Assembly (NCBI RefSeq): GCF_024138165.1 | Contig: NZ_CP100003.1 | Coordinates: 103,466 to 167,465 of the forward strand | Source of the DNA: Halorussus vallis | Lineage (GTDB): Archaea > Halobacteriota > Halobacteria > Halobacteriales > Haladaptataceae | DNA: 64,000 nucleotides | Direction: 5' to 3' | In this document: positions 45,982 to 53,756 of the stretch, one piece after another | Layout of the letters: each line of letters starts with the position of its first letter | Numbering within the stretch: the first letter of the stretch is position 1 | Translations under genes and position numbers: made by a program | Notes under the pieces: model-generated | What the model was told of the DNA's origin: nothing | Databases searched by the model: none | What the model saw: the letters and a program-made list of their open reading frames with translations, nothing else

Positions 45982-46215
45982 TCAAACTGGCCGAAGATCC
46001 CGCCAGCGGACGTCAACGGTGTCACCATTAGCAATCTCAACCCGGAAAAGATAGCCCTCTCGTTGATCACCAGTTACAGTTCCTGCATCGTCTGGGATGA
46101 TCTCAACGACTGTTCCTCGACGTCCATGGAGGCGCTCGTGATCTGGATCTGTCTCGTCCGGGACATCGATTCGGACCGTGTCTCCAATATCGAATCGTTT
46201 CATAGTAGGTGTCAT
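45982..46215 (-). CDS. Small SH3-like protein
   Basis: 77 residues; the ATG overlaps the upstream stop (TGATG), and a second ATG lies 12 bp later. The compact beta domain FDIGDTVRIDVPDE, GRRGTVVEIIPDD, YLFRVEIANGDTVDVRWRDL resembles SH3-like barrels of the KOW or nitrile-hydratase-beta type. It is the last gene of the TIR operon. A nucleic-acid or protein-binding role is possible but unproven. Confidence 0.55.
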   Translation of the reverse strand: MTPTMKRFDIGDTVRIDVPDETDPDHERLHGRRGTVVEIIPDDAGTVTGDQREGYLFRVEIANGDTVDVRWRDLRPV

Positions 46216-46658
46216 CAGCTCCGAATCCAGAATAGCCCTATCGAACCAACCATAACGGTTGCACCGATTATTAGCCCGACTGTCGTCGGAGACGGCAGAG
46301 AATAGCCTGCACCCGTGAGCAAAGGAGTTAGAATGAACCCGCCAGCGTATCCTCCGATAGTAAGGTATCCAGCGGCAAGGAGACGGACAAACCACTGTTC
46401 AACAATCGTATGCGAGCGGTGATCTGGGTCTTCATCAGGTCGAGGCTCAACGATTTCCGGATCAGGCTTTTCCCGCTTGAGGTATCGCCATTCATCAAGA
46501 TACATTCGGACAGGAAGGGCAGATTCGATTTGGTTGAGAATAGCATATCGGGCCTTGTTCAGCCGGCGATACGACTGTAAACTCTGATACCAAAAGTAAC
46601 AGATCAGACTTCCAAATCCAGAGGCGAATAGAACGATTGCAGCACTCGTAGTCGTCAA
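46215..46658 (-). CDS. Membrane protein of TIR operon, C-terminal frame
   Basis: 147 residues if started at the TTG inside the upstream stop. Two or three membrane helices (AAIVLFASGFGSLICYFWY, then WFVRLLAAGYLTIGGYAGGF and VGLIIGATVMVGSIGLFWI) flank a soluble segment with SYRRLNKARYAILNQIE and LPVRMYLDEWRYL. I remember these motifs from small membrane proteins that travel with TIR genes. The normal N-terminus of that family (QRVQMNRFF) is in the upstream frame, so one protein seems split by a frameshift at a T6 run (46712-46717). Confidence 0.6.
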   Translation of the reverse strand: MTTTSAAIVLFASGFGSLICYFWYQSLQSYRRLNKARYAILNQIESALPVRMYLDEWRYLKREKPDPEIVEPRPDEDPDHRSHTIVEQWFVRLLAAGYLTIGGYAGGFILTPLLTGAGYSLPSPTTVGLIIGATVMVGSIGLFWIRS

Positions 46659-46993
46659 ATTTCCTCGGGCGAGAGCGAAGAGTCCGGCAGTATCGACGTC
46701 AAAATCAAGCCAAAAAATCGGTTCATCTGAACCCGCTGATTCGCAGTTTCGATTGCCACCTCCCCATAGTGGATGTATTGATCCATCAAGCGGTCCGTCT
46801 CTTCGTTGTTCAGATTCGTTAACGGTCCATCCCCTACGGTATCGGAATCGGTCGGTTCGGCCGGGTCACCACCAGTAACCTCTTCGGGGTGTTCCGGCTC
46901 CGTTTCAGGCGTGTCTTTGTCCTCGGTATTTTCGCCAAAATTTGCATTATTCGGCTCGCTCTCACCAGGAGTCTCGTCAGCAGATTCAGGCAT
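46655..46993 (-). CDS. Membrane protein of TIR operon, N-terminal frame
   Basis: 112 residues. The first 70 are acidic and disordered, rich in Pro, Glu and Thr. Then LMDQYIHYGEVAIETANQRV and QMNRFF match the start of the TIR-associated membrane family. After MNRFF the frame loses sense and stops 22 codons later. Reading one base back from the run of six Ts gives NRFFWLDFDVDTAGLFALAR and continues without a stop into the next frame. It is therefore most likely the front half of one gene, by mutation or by programmed slippage. Confidence 0.58.
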   Translation of the reverse strand: MPESADETPGESEPNNANFGENTEDKDTPETEPEHPEEVTGGDPAEPTDSDTVGDGPLTNLNNEETDRLMDQYIHYGEVAIETANQRVQMNRFFGLILTSILPDSSLSPEEI

Positions 46994-47216
46994 ATTCCGC
47001 TAAGGTGTCGACGAATGATGCTTTGTGCCATTCTGGGAATAGGGAACTGTAGAAACAGTTTAGATCCAGACGCTGTTCGGAAACCGCCATTATGCTCTCC
47101 GCGTAGTGCCCATACTGGTTGATGAGCGTCTCATCACGCACTGGCCGTCTGAGTGAAGATCGTGTACAGCCATCCCCCTGCATTGGGCCATACTCGTCCG
47201 AGGGTAGATCATGCAT
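46986..47216 (-). CDS. Truncated paralogue of the TIR-linked membrane protein
   Basis: 76 residues. The segment LINQYGHYAESIMAVSEQRL is a clear relative of LMDQYIHYGEVAIETANQRV in the next gene, but the protein ends before the membrane helices (FVDTLAEYA). It overlaps the TIR gene and the next gene by 8 bp each, so it is within the operon. It may be a remnant of duplication or a regulatory short form. Confidence 0.45.
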   Translation of the reverse strand: MHDLPSDEYGPMQGDGCTRSSLRRPVRDETLINQYGHYAESIMAVSEQRLDLNCFYSSLFPEWHKASFVDTLAEYA

Positions 47217-48042
47217 GCTTCGCGATGGCGTTCACGATAGACTTCTGCCGCCAACCGACAATCTCATCGGCTTCCTCCTTTACCACTGCTGGAAGTCGCT
47301 CGTTCCCGTTCGGTCGCACACCGATAATGGGTTTCTCGAAGTGGTCTGCCATCTCAATCTCCTCCTCGATCCACTCGCTGTGCGAGACGTACATCCCAGC
47401 GACGACGACGACCACATTTGCCTGCCCAACCTGCTGATAGAGCTGCTGACGAAGATCATTCTTATCTTCGAACTCCATCGGATCGTCCTCTGGGACACTG
47501 AAGTTCTGCCAGTCCAGTCGATTTTCATCATCGAGGAACTCCTCAATGCGTTCACGCTGCTCGGAGTACTTCCACGAGTGACTCACAAACACCCGATACG
47601 GTCGATCTTCCAGAGGGAGACGCGGCTGTGTCGACGTGCCGGTCTCATCTGTTGTTGAACCAGATGAAACTAGGCCACCAAGTCCCTGAGCGCCCTTGTA
47701 TGTGAAATAGCCTGCTACGGCAGCAGCGATAATGAGTTCCGGAGCATCGTGCCAGAGATAACGAAGTGGGTCGTCATGCGGATCATGATCGACTTGTCCA
47801 CCTTTCCAGTCCGCATATCCGGCGAGGAGTTCTTTTCCAAGGTCGACGACATCGGGGTTTTGCTGGTTTGCGGTTGGAACTGATGTTGTATCGGATTCAT
47901 CAGTAGTTTCCTCAAACAGGCCAGCAAACGGATCGTCTTCCCCGTTTGATTTGATAAGGGCATTCACGTCAAGGCTTCCAGTGGGGCTTTGCACCTCGAC
48001 GGTCGGGACGTTGGTGACAGGGTCGTTTTCGTTGGGTGTCAC
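47209..48042 (-). CDS. Membrane-anchored TIR-like protein (ThsB/DUF1863 type)
   Basis: 277 residues. After a long acidic N-terminus there is one hydrophobic segment around residues 105-125 (IIAAAVAGYFTYKGAQGL), then a TIR-like domain from residue 148: YRVFVSHSWKYSEQ, DWQNFSVPEDDPM, ANVVVVVAGMYVSHSEWIEE, KPIIGVRPNGNERLP and ADEIVGWRQKSIV. This is the MTH538/ThsB-type TIR, which in Thoeris makes a NAD-derived signal upon phage infection. No ThsA-type SIR2 protein is nearby; the downstream membrane protein is the likely effector (inference). It is the first gene of a leftward operon. Confidence 0.78.
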   Translation of the reverse strand: MTPNENDPVTNVPTVEVQSPTGSLDVNALIKSNGEDDPFAGLFEETTDESDTTSVPTANQQNPDVVDLGKELLAGYADWKGGQVDHDPHDDPLRYLWHDAPELIIAAAVAGYFTYKGAQGLGGLVSSGSTTDETGTSTQPRLPLEDRPYRVFVSHSWKYSEQRERIEEFLDDENRLDWQNFSVPEDDPMEFEDKNDLRQQLYQQVGQANVVVVVAGMYVSHSEWIEEEIEMADHFEKPIIGVRPNGNERLPAVVKEEADEIVGWRQKSIVNAIAKHA

Positions 48043-48267
48043 AGGCGATACATCGCAATTTGGGTATTTAAACCCAAGGGGGATATTTGCTATTCAGGAA
48101 GGTTCGTGTTTCCGCGAACTTCCGAAAAGCCGCCACTTCAGAGTTCTACAGAATCACCACCAGGAGACCCAGTACCCAACCGGTGGCCAATTGTTGAAAT
48201 TTGCTTTCCGGAAACAGCCCGGTCACGTATTTATGGCCTGAGGCAGAACCAGTCATTTACTAACACA
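48043..48267. promoter_or_regulatory. Divergent promoter region, TIR operon / orc1
   Basis: Two TATA boxes face outward. TATTTAAA at 48065-48072, in a GGGTATTTAAACCC palindrome (48062-48075), is placed 23 nt before the TIR start at 48042. TATTTATG at 48228-48235 is 32 nt before the orc1 ATG. Between them lie short palindromes (TTTCCGGAAA near 48206-48215) that might be initiator or regulator sites. Confidence 0.55.
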
Positions 48268-49296
48268 ATGATCCGCGATGCTCGCGTTCTCCGCGCCGGG
48301 TTCGTCCCTCGGGAAGTTGAGCATCGCGACGCGGAAGTCAACCACCTCTCCAGTGTTCTCGAGCCCATCACGAACGGAGAACCAGCCGACACAGCCATCG
48401 TCACCGGACCCAGTGGGACGGGGAAGACGTGTATCTCGAAATTCGTCACGGAACGGCTGCGTGAAGAGGTCCTCGACGTCGAGGCCATATACGTCAACTG
48501 TTGGCGCAACTACACCCGGTTCCGCACGCTCTACCAGATCCTCGACGATCTCGGCGCGACCATCGATATCCACCGGCAGTCGACGCCTCACGACGAACTC
48601 GTCGACCGCCTCCAACAGCACGATGGCCCGCGAACGGTGGTCATCCTCGACGAGGTCGACCAGCTAGAGGACCCCAGCGTCATTTACGACCTCCACAGCC
48701 TGCCACAGTTCGCGATTATCTGTATCGCGAACAAGGAAGAGGAGCTGTTCAGCCGCGTCGACGACCGCCTCGTGAGCCGCCTGCGATCCAGCGAGCACGT
48801 CCGGATGGACAAGTACCACGACGAGCAGCTGTACGACATCCTGAGTGCTCGTGCGAAATGGGGTCTCGACGAGAACGTCATCACCGACGACCAGCTCTAC
48901 CGGATCGCCGACGCGGCCGCCGGCGACGCCCGCCTCGCAATCGGCATCCTTCGAACGGCCGCCGGCAAGGCTGATCGCGAGAACCACGAGCACATCACCG
49001 ACGACATTCTCCTGAACGCCGCCGAGGATGCCCGAGCCCAAATCAAGCAGAAGAGCCTCGATTCACTCACGCCGCACCAGCGCGTCGTCTACGACATCGT
49101 TCGCGAGCACGGCCCGGTCGGGCCGAGCGAGATCCACGAGCGCTACTCCGAGGCCGTCGATGACCCCCGGACGAAACGGACTATCCGCACGTACCTCTCG
49201 AAGATGGAGCAGTACAACCTCCTCGAGGCGGAGGGGACGAGTCGGGATCGAGAGTACTCGCTCGTCGATTCGTCCGCTGCGTCGCCGATGCAGTAA
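48268..49296 (+). CDS. Orc1/Cdc6-type replication initiator
   Basis: 342 residues. The AAA+ core has Walker A VTGPSGTGKT near residue 48, Walker B TVVILDEVDQL near 120, and sensor region DDRLVSRLRSS near 167. The C-terminal 80 residues form a winged helix (PHQRVVYDIVREHGPVGPSE). It binds origin repeats and loads MCM. It is shorter than chromosomal Orc1 (about 400), as usual in plasmid or element copies. It is one of two initiators in the window; the other is at 56-57.3 kb. The start is the ATG after a well-placed TATA box. Confidence 0.88.
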   Translation: MIRDARVLRAGFVPREVEHRDAEVNHLSSVLEPITNGEPADTAIVTGPSGTGKTCISKFVTERLREEVLDVEAIYVNCWRNYTRFRTLYQILDDLGATIDIHRQSTPHDELVDRLQQHDGPRTVVILDEVDQLEDPSVIYDLHSLPQFAIICIANKEEELFSRVDDRLVSRLRSSEHVRMDKYHDEQLYDILSARAKWGLDENVITDDQLYRIADAAAGDARLAIGILRTAAGKADRENHEHITDDILLNAAEDARAQIKQKSLDSLTPHQRVVYDIVREHGPVGPSEIHERYSEAVDDPRTKRTIRTYLSKMEQYNLLEAEGTSRDREYSLVDSSAASPMQ

Positions 49297-49314
49297 CCGT
49301 TATGCCGTCACCTA

Positions 49315-50001
49315 TCAGGAGCTGAACTCGCTGAGGCCCGATTGCTCGTGGTCCAGCGGCTCGATGACCTGAGAATCGTCGTTGCCGGGATTGTTGACCT
49401 GCGTCGAGATTTCGTAAGCGTCTAGATCGTCCTTCGGATACGGCTGGCACAGTTCCTTGCGGGTATCCGGGTCTGCGGCGAGCCAGTCGGACTCAGCGTC
49501 CTGTGGGAGGACGACCGGCATCCGGTCGTGGATGGGGATCATCAGGTCGTTCGGCTCCGTCGTGAGAATTGTGACGCAAGAGATCATCTTGTCGTCGCCC
49601 TCCCAGACGTCCCAGAGGCCGGCCATCGCGAACGCGGGGTCGTCCTCGCGGTAAATCCGGTAGGGCTGTTTCAACCCGCCGTTCGGTGATTTCCATTCGT
49701 AGAACCCTGACGAGAGGACCAGACAGGGACGGGTTTCCCATGCCTGCTCGAAGACGCGTTTCTCGTCGGCAGTCTCGGAGCGAGCGTTGATGATGCCCTC
49801 CTCGGGCTCATCCGCCCAGAACGGAATCAGCCCCCAGTGGTAAGCGTCAATCTTGTCTGGAGCCTCGTTCGTGATGATGTGGAGGTCGTCGCCGGGCGCG
49901 ATGTTGTATCGGGGTGTGTACCCGCCGTCCGTGACGGCCTCGGCGTCGAAGCGAGTCTCGAGGTCGGCTTGGTCGATGAAGAGAGAGTTTCGGCCACACA
50001 T
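49315..50001 (-). CDS. SRAP (YedK/HMCES-like) abasic-site shielding protein
   Basis: 228 residues starting MCGRNSLF, with Cys2 directly after the initiator Met as required for the DNA-protein crosslink. Other SRAP landmarks: PRYNIAPGD, HWGLIPFWA, NARSETADEK, SGFYEWK (catalytic Glu) and IHDRMPVVLP (catalytic His). It traps abasic sites in single-stranded DNA. An ATG 33 bp upstream is in frame but would bury Cys2, so I reject it. It is preceded by one of five long inverted repeats. Confidence 0.92.
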   Translation of the reverse strand: MCGRNSLFIDQADLETRFDAEAVTDGGYTPRYNIAPGDDLHIITNEAPDKIDAYHWGLIPFWADEPEEGIINARSETADEKRVFEQAWETRPCLVLSSGFYEWKSPNGGLKQPYRIYREDDPAFAMAGLWDVWEGDDKMISCVTILTTEPNDLMIPIHDRMPVVLPQDAESDWLAADPDTRKELCQPYPKDDLDAYEISTQVNNPGNDDSQVIEPLDHEQSGLSEFSS

Positions 50002-50066
50002 ACCTGAGAGTTCGGAGGGAGGCATCTTCAACATGGTCGCACAGGAACTTCGCGGCGCCGACGTAC

Positions 50067-50107
50067 TTAACCAACATACGCCCCGTCACGCACAGAGTGT
50101 TGGTTAA
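50067..50107. repeat. Long inverted repeat, copy 1
   Basis: Arms TTAACCAACA (50067-50076) and TGTTGGTTAA (50098-50107), spacer 21 nt. It lies 66-106 nt before the SRAP start. See copies at 52300, 58401, 61134 and 63707. Confidence 0.85.
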
Positions 50108-50276
50108 CGGAGGCAGTACTAGACAAGCCTGATTCTGGAAACTTCTCGGAAACGAGCGCACAACCGCAAAAATTCGGCGACTGTTTCACCCATACAGTAC
50201 CTCTAGCAATCCAGCTAAGCACTCGAGTTGATTCTGGGCAATATACACCCGGAATTCGATGGGCGACGACAGAGTA

Positions 50277-50282
50277 TTTATA
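50277..50282 (+). promoter_or_regulatory. TATA box of the DUF262 gene
   Basis: TTTATA ends 22 nt before the ATG at 50305, the classical spacing of a leaderless haloarchaeal promoter. Confidence 0.6.
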
Positions 50283-50304
50283 CTCTTCTTTCGTTCTGGT
50301 GACC

Positions 50305-52218
50305 ATGTCCAGACAGGTCTCGGATTATTTGTCTGAAATAAACGACCACATCTTTCTTCCCGGCCTCCAGCGGGAGTTTGTCTGGAATCCCAGGCAGATT
50401 GAGGAACTGTTCGATTCATTGATTCGAGACTATCCAATCGGAGCCATAACTGAATGGAGAGTTCGAGCGGCCAATATCAGCGACTACAACTCGTATAATT
50501 TCCTGCGGATGTACGTTGCCGATGACTATCGGCCACCGGATCCAGTTTTGGCGGAATACGACCTCTACAATCAGGAGGTTGAAGACAAAGAACCGGAGAT
50601 TCTGATTATAGACGGCCAGCAGCGCTTGAACTCGCTCTATATCGGTGTCGAGGGGGGAATTACAGTATATAATGGCGGGCGGGGGAAGCCCAGTGATCAG
50701 CTCCAGTACTGGGAAGGCCAGCGGCTGTGTGTTGACCTATTCGGTCACCCAGAGTACGATCGCGACGATACAGCAGGCGACTACGAGTTTGAGTTCAAAT
50801 CGACAGGGAAGTTTGGAGGAACGGACGAGACGGGCTATACCATGACCGGCGACACGCGACACCTGTGGATGCCGGTCGGGGAGTTATGGAACGGAGGCGA
50901 CGAAGGGAGCTCCGGGAACTCCACGGTACTTGAGGGAAGATCGCTTAGCGAAGTCGTCGATGAATACGTGGATACCGCCGAACTGAGGGCGGACAACGAA
51001 ACCCGCTACCAACTGCGCAGTATTTCGATGGCCGTCGCGAGAGACATTACGAGCAACGTTCTACAGGACGATCTCGAAACTGACAGTACGAACAAGGATA
51101 GATCCGAAATTCCCGAGATATTCACGAGGCTGAACATGGAGGGCTCTGATCCGAAGCCCTACCAGCTCCTTCTCTCAAAACTAATGAGTTATTGGCCGTA
51201 CGCAGAAGAGGAGGACGAGCGGATCAATCCTAGGGAGGTCATCCAAGATTGGATTGACGAATTTAAACAGAAGTTCCCTGAGTATGAGCAAGAAATCGAC
51301 CGGAAGCTGTTCCTCCGGTATACAGCATACTTAGTCGGAACAGACCTCCTCCGCAGCAATCTTAGCAGTATCGACGAAGATAGAATGGACGAGATGCGCG
51401 AGCGGTGGCTGTATAATGAGCCCGTCGTCGCCGGACGGCGCTTCGAGTGGTTTCGGACATCGCTCGAAAAGGCATTCCAGACAGTAATCGAGAGCGGGAT
51501 TCGGAGCTCGGTTATGAACACGATGCCGATCTTCGCCCTACTTGGCGTGTTTTATTACCAGAATTCGGATGCTGAGGTCTCCGACGCGAACCGTGAGGGT
51601 GTTTTCCAGTTCGTCGCAAGAGCTCTCTTGCTGAACAAGTACTACCAGGTTCTGACCTACGGCAAGTGCCGCAACTGGATGCGATATCTTCGCGAATGGG
51701 AGCCAGAACCCGATGAGCCCACCGTTTTCCCAGGAGAGGAGCTATTTGAATCTGAGAACATCAGCCCATCTGCTGAAGACATCCGTCGGGTCGTAGCCAA
51801 CGCTCGTTACGAGAGCAGCCCAGGAGAACCTGTATTTACTGACACAGATGTCACGGCAGTACTCGGACTCATTGAGGAATCATATACGCAATCGACGTCC
51901 ACCAGTATTGGCGACTACTCGGTTGATCACATCTACCCGAAAAGCAGGGAAGAATCCGTATCTGAATCCATTGGAGAGACTGTTGATCTTAATCGAATCG
52001 GGAATCTACAGCTGTTGCCACACGAGATGAACGAAGAGATCAAAAGCGATCAGTGGCCCCACGACTGGTTGGACGACCTCGGCAACGCCGAGGCTGAGCG
52101 TATCCAACGTGTAAATCAGTATCCCGATATCGAGCCGACCCCGGAGAACGCACAGGCGTTTATTCAGGCTCGCGAAGAGCAGATTACCGACTACTTGATA
52201 GACAAATACGTGAAGTAA
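50305..52218 (+). CDS. GmrSD-type modification-dependent restriction enzyme (DUF262 + DUF1524)
   Basis: 637 residues. The N-terminal DUF262 (GmrS) part has the opening FLPGLQREFVWNPRQIEELF and the nucleotide-binding motif LIIDGQQRLNSLY near residue 97. The C-terminal DUF1524 (GmrD) part has the HNH-like active site SVDHIYPKS near 544 and LNRIGNLQLLPHEMN near 565. Fused GmrSD enzymes are type IV restriction systems that cut modified (for example glucosylated or sulfur-modified) phage DNA using NTP. I start at the ATG preferred by the TATA spacing (a GTG 6 bp upstream is also possible). Confidence 0.85.
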   Translation: MSRQVSDYLSEINDHIFLPGLQREFVWNPRQIEELFDSLIRDYPIGAITEWRVRAANISDYNSYNFLRMYVADDYRPPDPVLAEYDLYNQEVEDKEPEILIIDGQQRLNSLYIGVEGGITVYNGGRGKPSDQLQYWEGQRLCVDLFGHPEYDRDDTAGDYEFEFKSTGKFGGTDETGYTMTGDTRHLWMPVGELWNGGDEGSSGNSTVLEGRSLSEVVDEYVDTAELRADNETRYQLRSISMAVARDITSNVLQDDLETDSTNKDRSEIPEIFTRLNMEGSDPKPYQLLLSKLMSYWPYAEEEDERINPREVIQDWIDEFKQKFPEYEQEIDRKLFLRYTAYLVGTDLLRSNLSSIDEDRMDEMRERWLYNEPVVAGRRFEWFRTSLEKAFQTVIESGIRSSVMNTMPIFALLGVFYYQNSDAEVSDANREGVFQFVARALLLNKYYQVLTYGKCRNWMRYLREWEPEPDEPTVFPGEELFESENISPSAEDIRRVVANARYESSPGEPVFTDTDVTAVLGLIEESYTQSTSTSIGDYSVDHIYPKSREESVSESIGETVDLNRIGNLQLLPHEMNEEIKSDQWPHDWLDDLGNAEAERIQRVNQYPDIEPTPENAQAFIQAREEQITDYLIDKYVK

Positions 52219-52608
52219 AGAGAGAACTGCACGTCGCAGTTTCCTTAGAATTTTCACAGAAATCAAACTGAGACACCGGCCTACTGAGCTCCTTACGTAT
52301 TAACCAACAGACAGAGGGCGTATGCATCCAATTGTTGGTTAACGGAGGAGGCGCCTCATATCGGAATTGTTCTCGGAAGTGTCCATCCTAACACGAAAAC
52401 ACGCAAACAGCGACGCCACTCGTTGTATTCTGATCGATTCCCTGAAACGCGGAAGTGACACGCCGCGGCTTATCGGGAACGTGTACATCTAGTTGAGTAT
52501 GTCCAAGCACTCAACATCGACGTCGAGCCGATTGGCAGTGGACCAGCCGACACGGGGGCTGACCGTAATCGGTCCCTCGCTGACCAGGCCGATCCGACTA
52601 CGGACGAG
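52219..52608. other. Gap with inverted repeat copy 2
   Basis: 390 bp. Arms TTAACCAACA (52300-52309) and TGTTGGTTAA (52333-52342), spacer 23 nt. From about 52462 the frame of the next gene is open but lacks an ATG or GTG, so part of this gap may be coding if an unusual start is used. Confidence 0.6.
52300..52342. repeat. Long inverted repeat, copy 2
   Basis: The spacer holds GGGCGTATG, which also occurs (reverse complement) in copy 1. Both copies 1 and 2 are followed by CGGAGG on the plus strand. Confidence 0.85.
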
Positions 52609-53448
52609 ATGCTGCTGCCGCAGCTCGACGACGGCATCACGCTGCTCGACGTCGAGGGAGGCCGCGGCGTCCCGATCCTGCAGTCGCTCGTGCTCGACCA
52701 TCTCCTCCTGCACGACGGGCCCGCCTTCTGGGTCGACGCAAACGGACACGCGACAACGACGACACTCGCCCAGATCGCGCCCAGTCAACGGTTGCTCAAC
52801 CGAATCCACGTGGCACGCGGATTTACCGCCTACCAGCACTACGGCGCCGTCTGTGATCTCCCGACGGCAGTGAACAAGTCGATCCAGACGTCCACCGCCG
52901 ACGCCCGGGCGGCTGGTCGAGGGGCGCCAGGTCGTGACGAGGACACGTCGCCCCACACCCCCGCCCTCATCGTCGCGCCGGCCGTCGACGCCCAGTACCG
53001 CGCCGACGATACCCTCGGCGAGACCCACGCGAAAACCCTTCAGGCTCGAACTCTCGCCCGGTTGGCGACCTACGCCGATGGGTACGACATCCCGGTGCTC
53101 GTTACGCGAAACGAACGAAACGAATTCACCGAGTCAGTCGCGACGGTCGCCGACCACCCCCTGGAGTGCGAGCAGACGCGGATGGGCCCACGGGTCGTCG
53201 GCGAGGACTTCGAGACGCTCGTCTATCCCGTCGACGACGGCGCGTACTACCAGACGACGTTCGCGTACTGGCGGCAGCTGCTCGCGGCACGCGCCACGCA
53301 GGTCGGCGTGGAACCGACGACGCCGGCGCCGTCGACGCCGACCCCCGAGGGTGTCGGGACGGGCGTCACAGCTGACGGTGAGACGGTGTCGGCCACCGCG
53401 GACCCCTTGCTCGATGCGTGGACGGCGAGCGGTACAGGAGGCCGATAG
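52609..53448 (+). CDS. RecA/RadA-like protein with degenerate P-loop, polymerase operon
   Basis: 279 residues. The pattern LLDVEGGRGVPILQSLVLDH sits where RadA proteins have the Walker A loop, but the GK[ST] is gone. FWVDANGHATTTTLAQIAPS follows like the RadA strand after helix A, then TPALIVAPAVDAQYR as the Walker B strand and VLVTRNERN. It is thus a RecA-fold protein probably without ATPase activity. It starts a three-gene unit with a small protein and PolB (2-bp gap, then 4-bp overlap) and may load or assist that polymerase. Confidence 0.6.
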   Translation: MLLPQLDDGITLLDVEGGRGVPILQSLVLDHLLLHDGPAFWVDANGHATTTTLAQIAPSQRLLNRIHVARGFTAYQHYGAVCDLPTAVNKSIQTSTADARAAGRGAPGRDEDTSPHTPALIVAPAVDAQYRADDTLGETHAKTLQARTLARLATYADGYDIPVLVTRNERNEFTESVATVADHPLECEQTRMGPRVVGEDFETLVYPVDDGAYYQTTFAYWRQLLAARATQVGVEPTTPAPSTPTPEGVGTGVTADGETVSATADPLLDAWTASGTGGR

Positions 53449-53450
53449 CG

Positions 53451-53756
53451 ATGGGGCGTACGAACCCGACGTACCGAGATGCGCTGCGGGCCATCGAAGA
53501 GCGCTGGGCGGAGTTCCGGCGGGCACTGCGGCGTCGCGACCAGCCGCGCTTCGACCGGCTGTTCGAGTACGCCCGCGAGCACGCCAACGCGAGCGGGCTG
53601 TTGAACCACCAGAATCCGCTGCTGCCGGCGCTACTCAGCATCGATCTTGAACAGGAGGGCCGCCTCGACGACCACGAAGAGCGCCTCGAGGAGCTCGAAG
53701 CCGCGGTCGCAGCACGCGATGACCAGGAGAGCGCCCCACCGGACGCGAACCCGTGA
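53451..53756 (+). CDS. Small helical protein between RecA-like and PolB
   Basis: 101 residues, almost all helix and highly charged: ALRAIEERWAEFRRALRRRD, FDRLFEYAREHANASG, then an acidic coiled tail DHEERLEELEAAVAARDDQE. It starts 2 bp after the RecA-like stop and overlaps the polymerase GTG by 4 bp, so all three are translated together. The role is unknown; it could be an adaptor of the polymerase. Confidence 0.7.
   Translation: MGRTNPTYRDALRAIEERWAEFRRALRRRDQPRFDRLFEYAREHANASGLLNHQNPLLPALLSIDLEQEGRLDDHEERLEELEAAVAARDDQESAPPDANP

Noticed and set aside
48100..48267. An origin next to the first orc1 gene
   Set aside because: Only two short palindromes, no repeated ORB-like unit; too weak to call.
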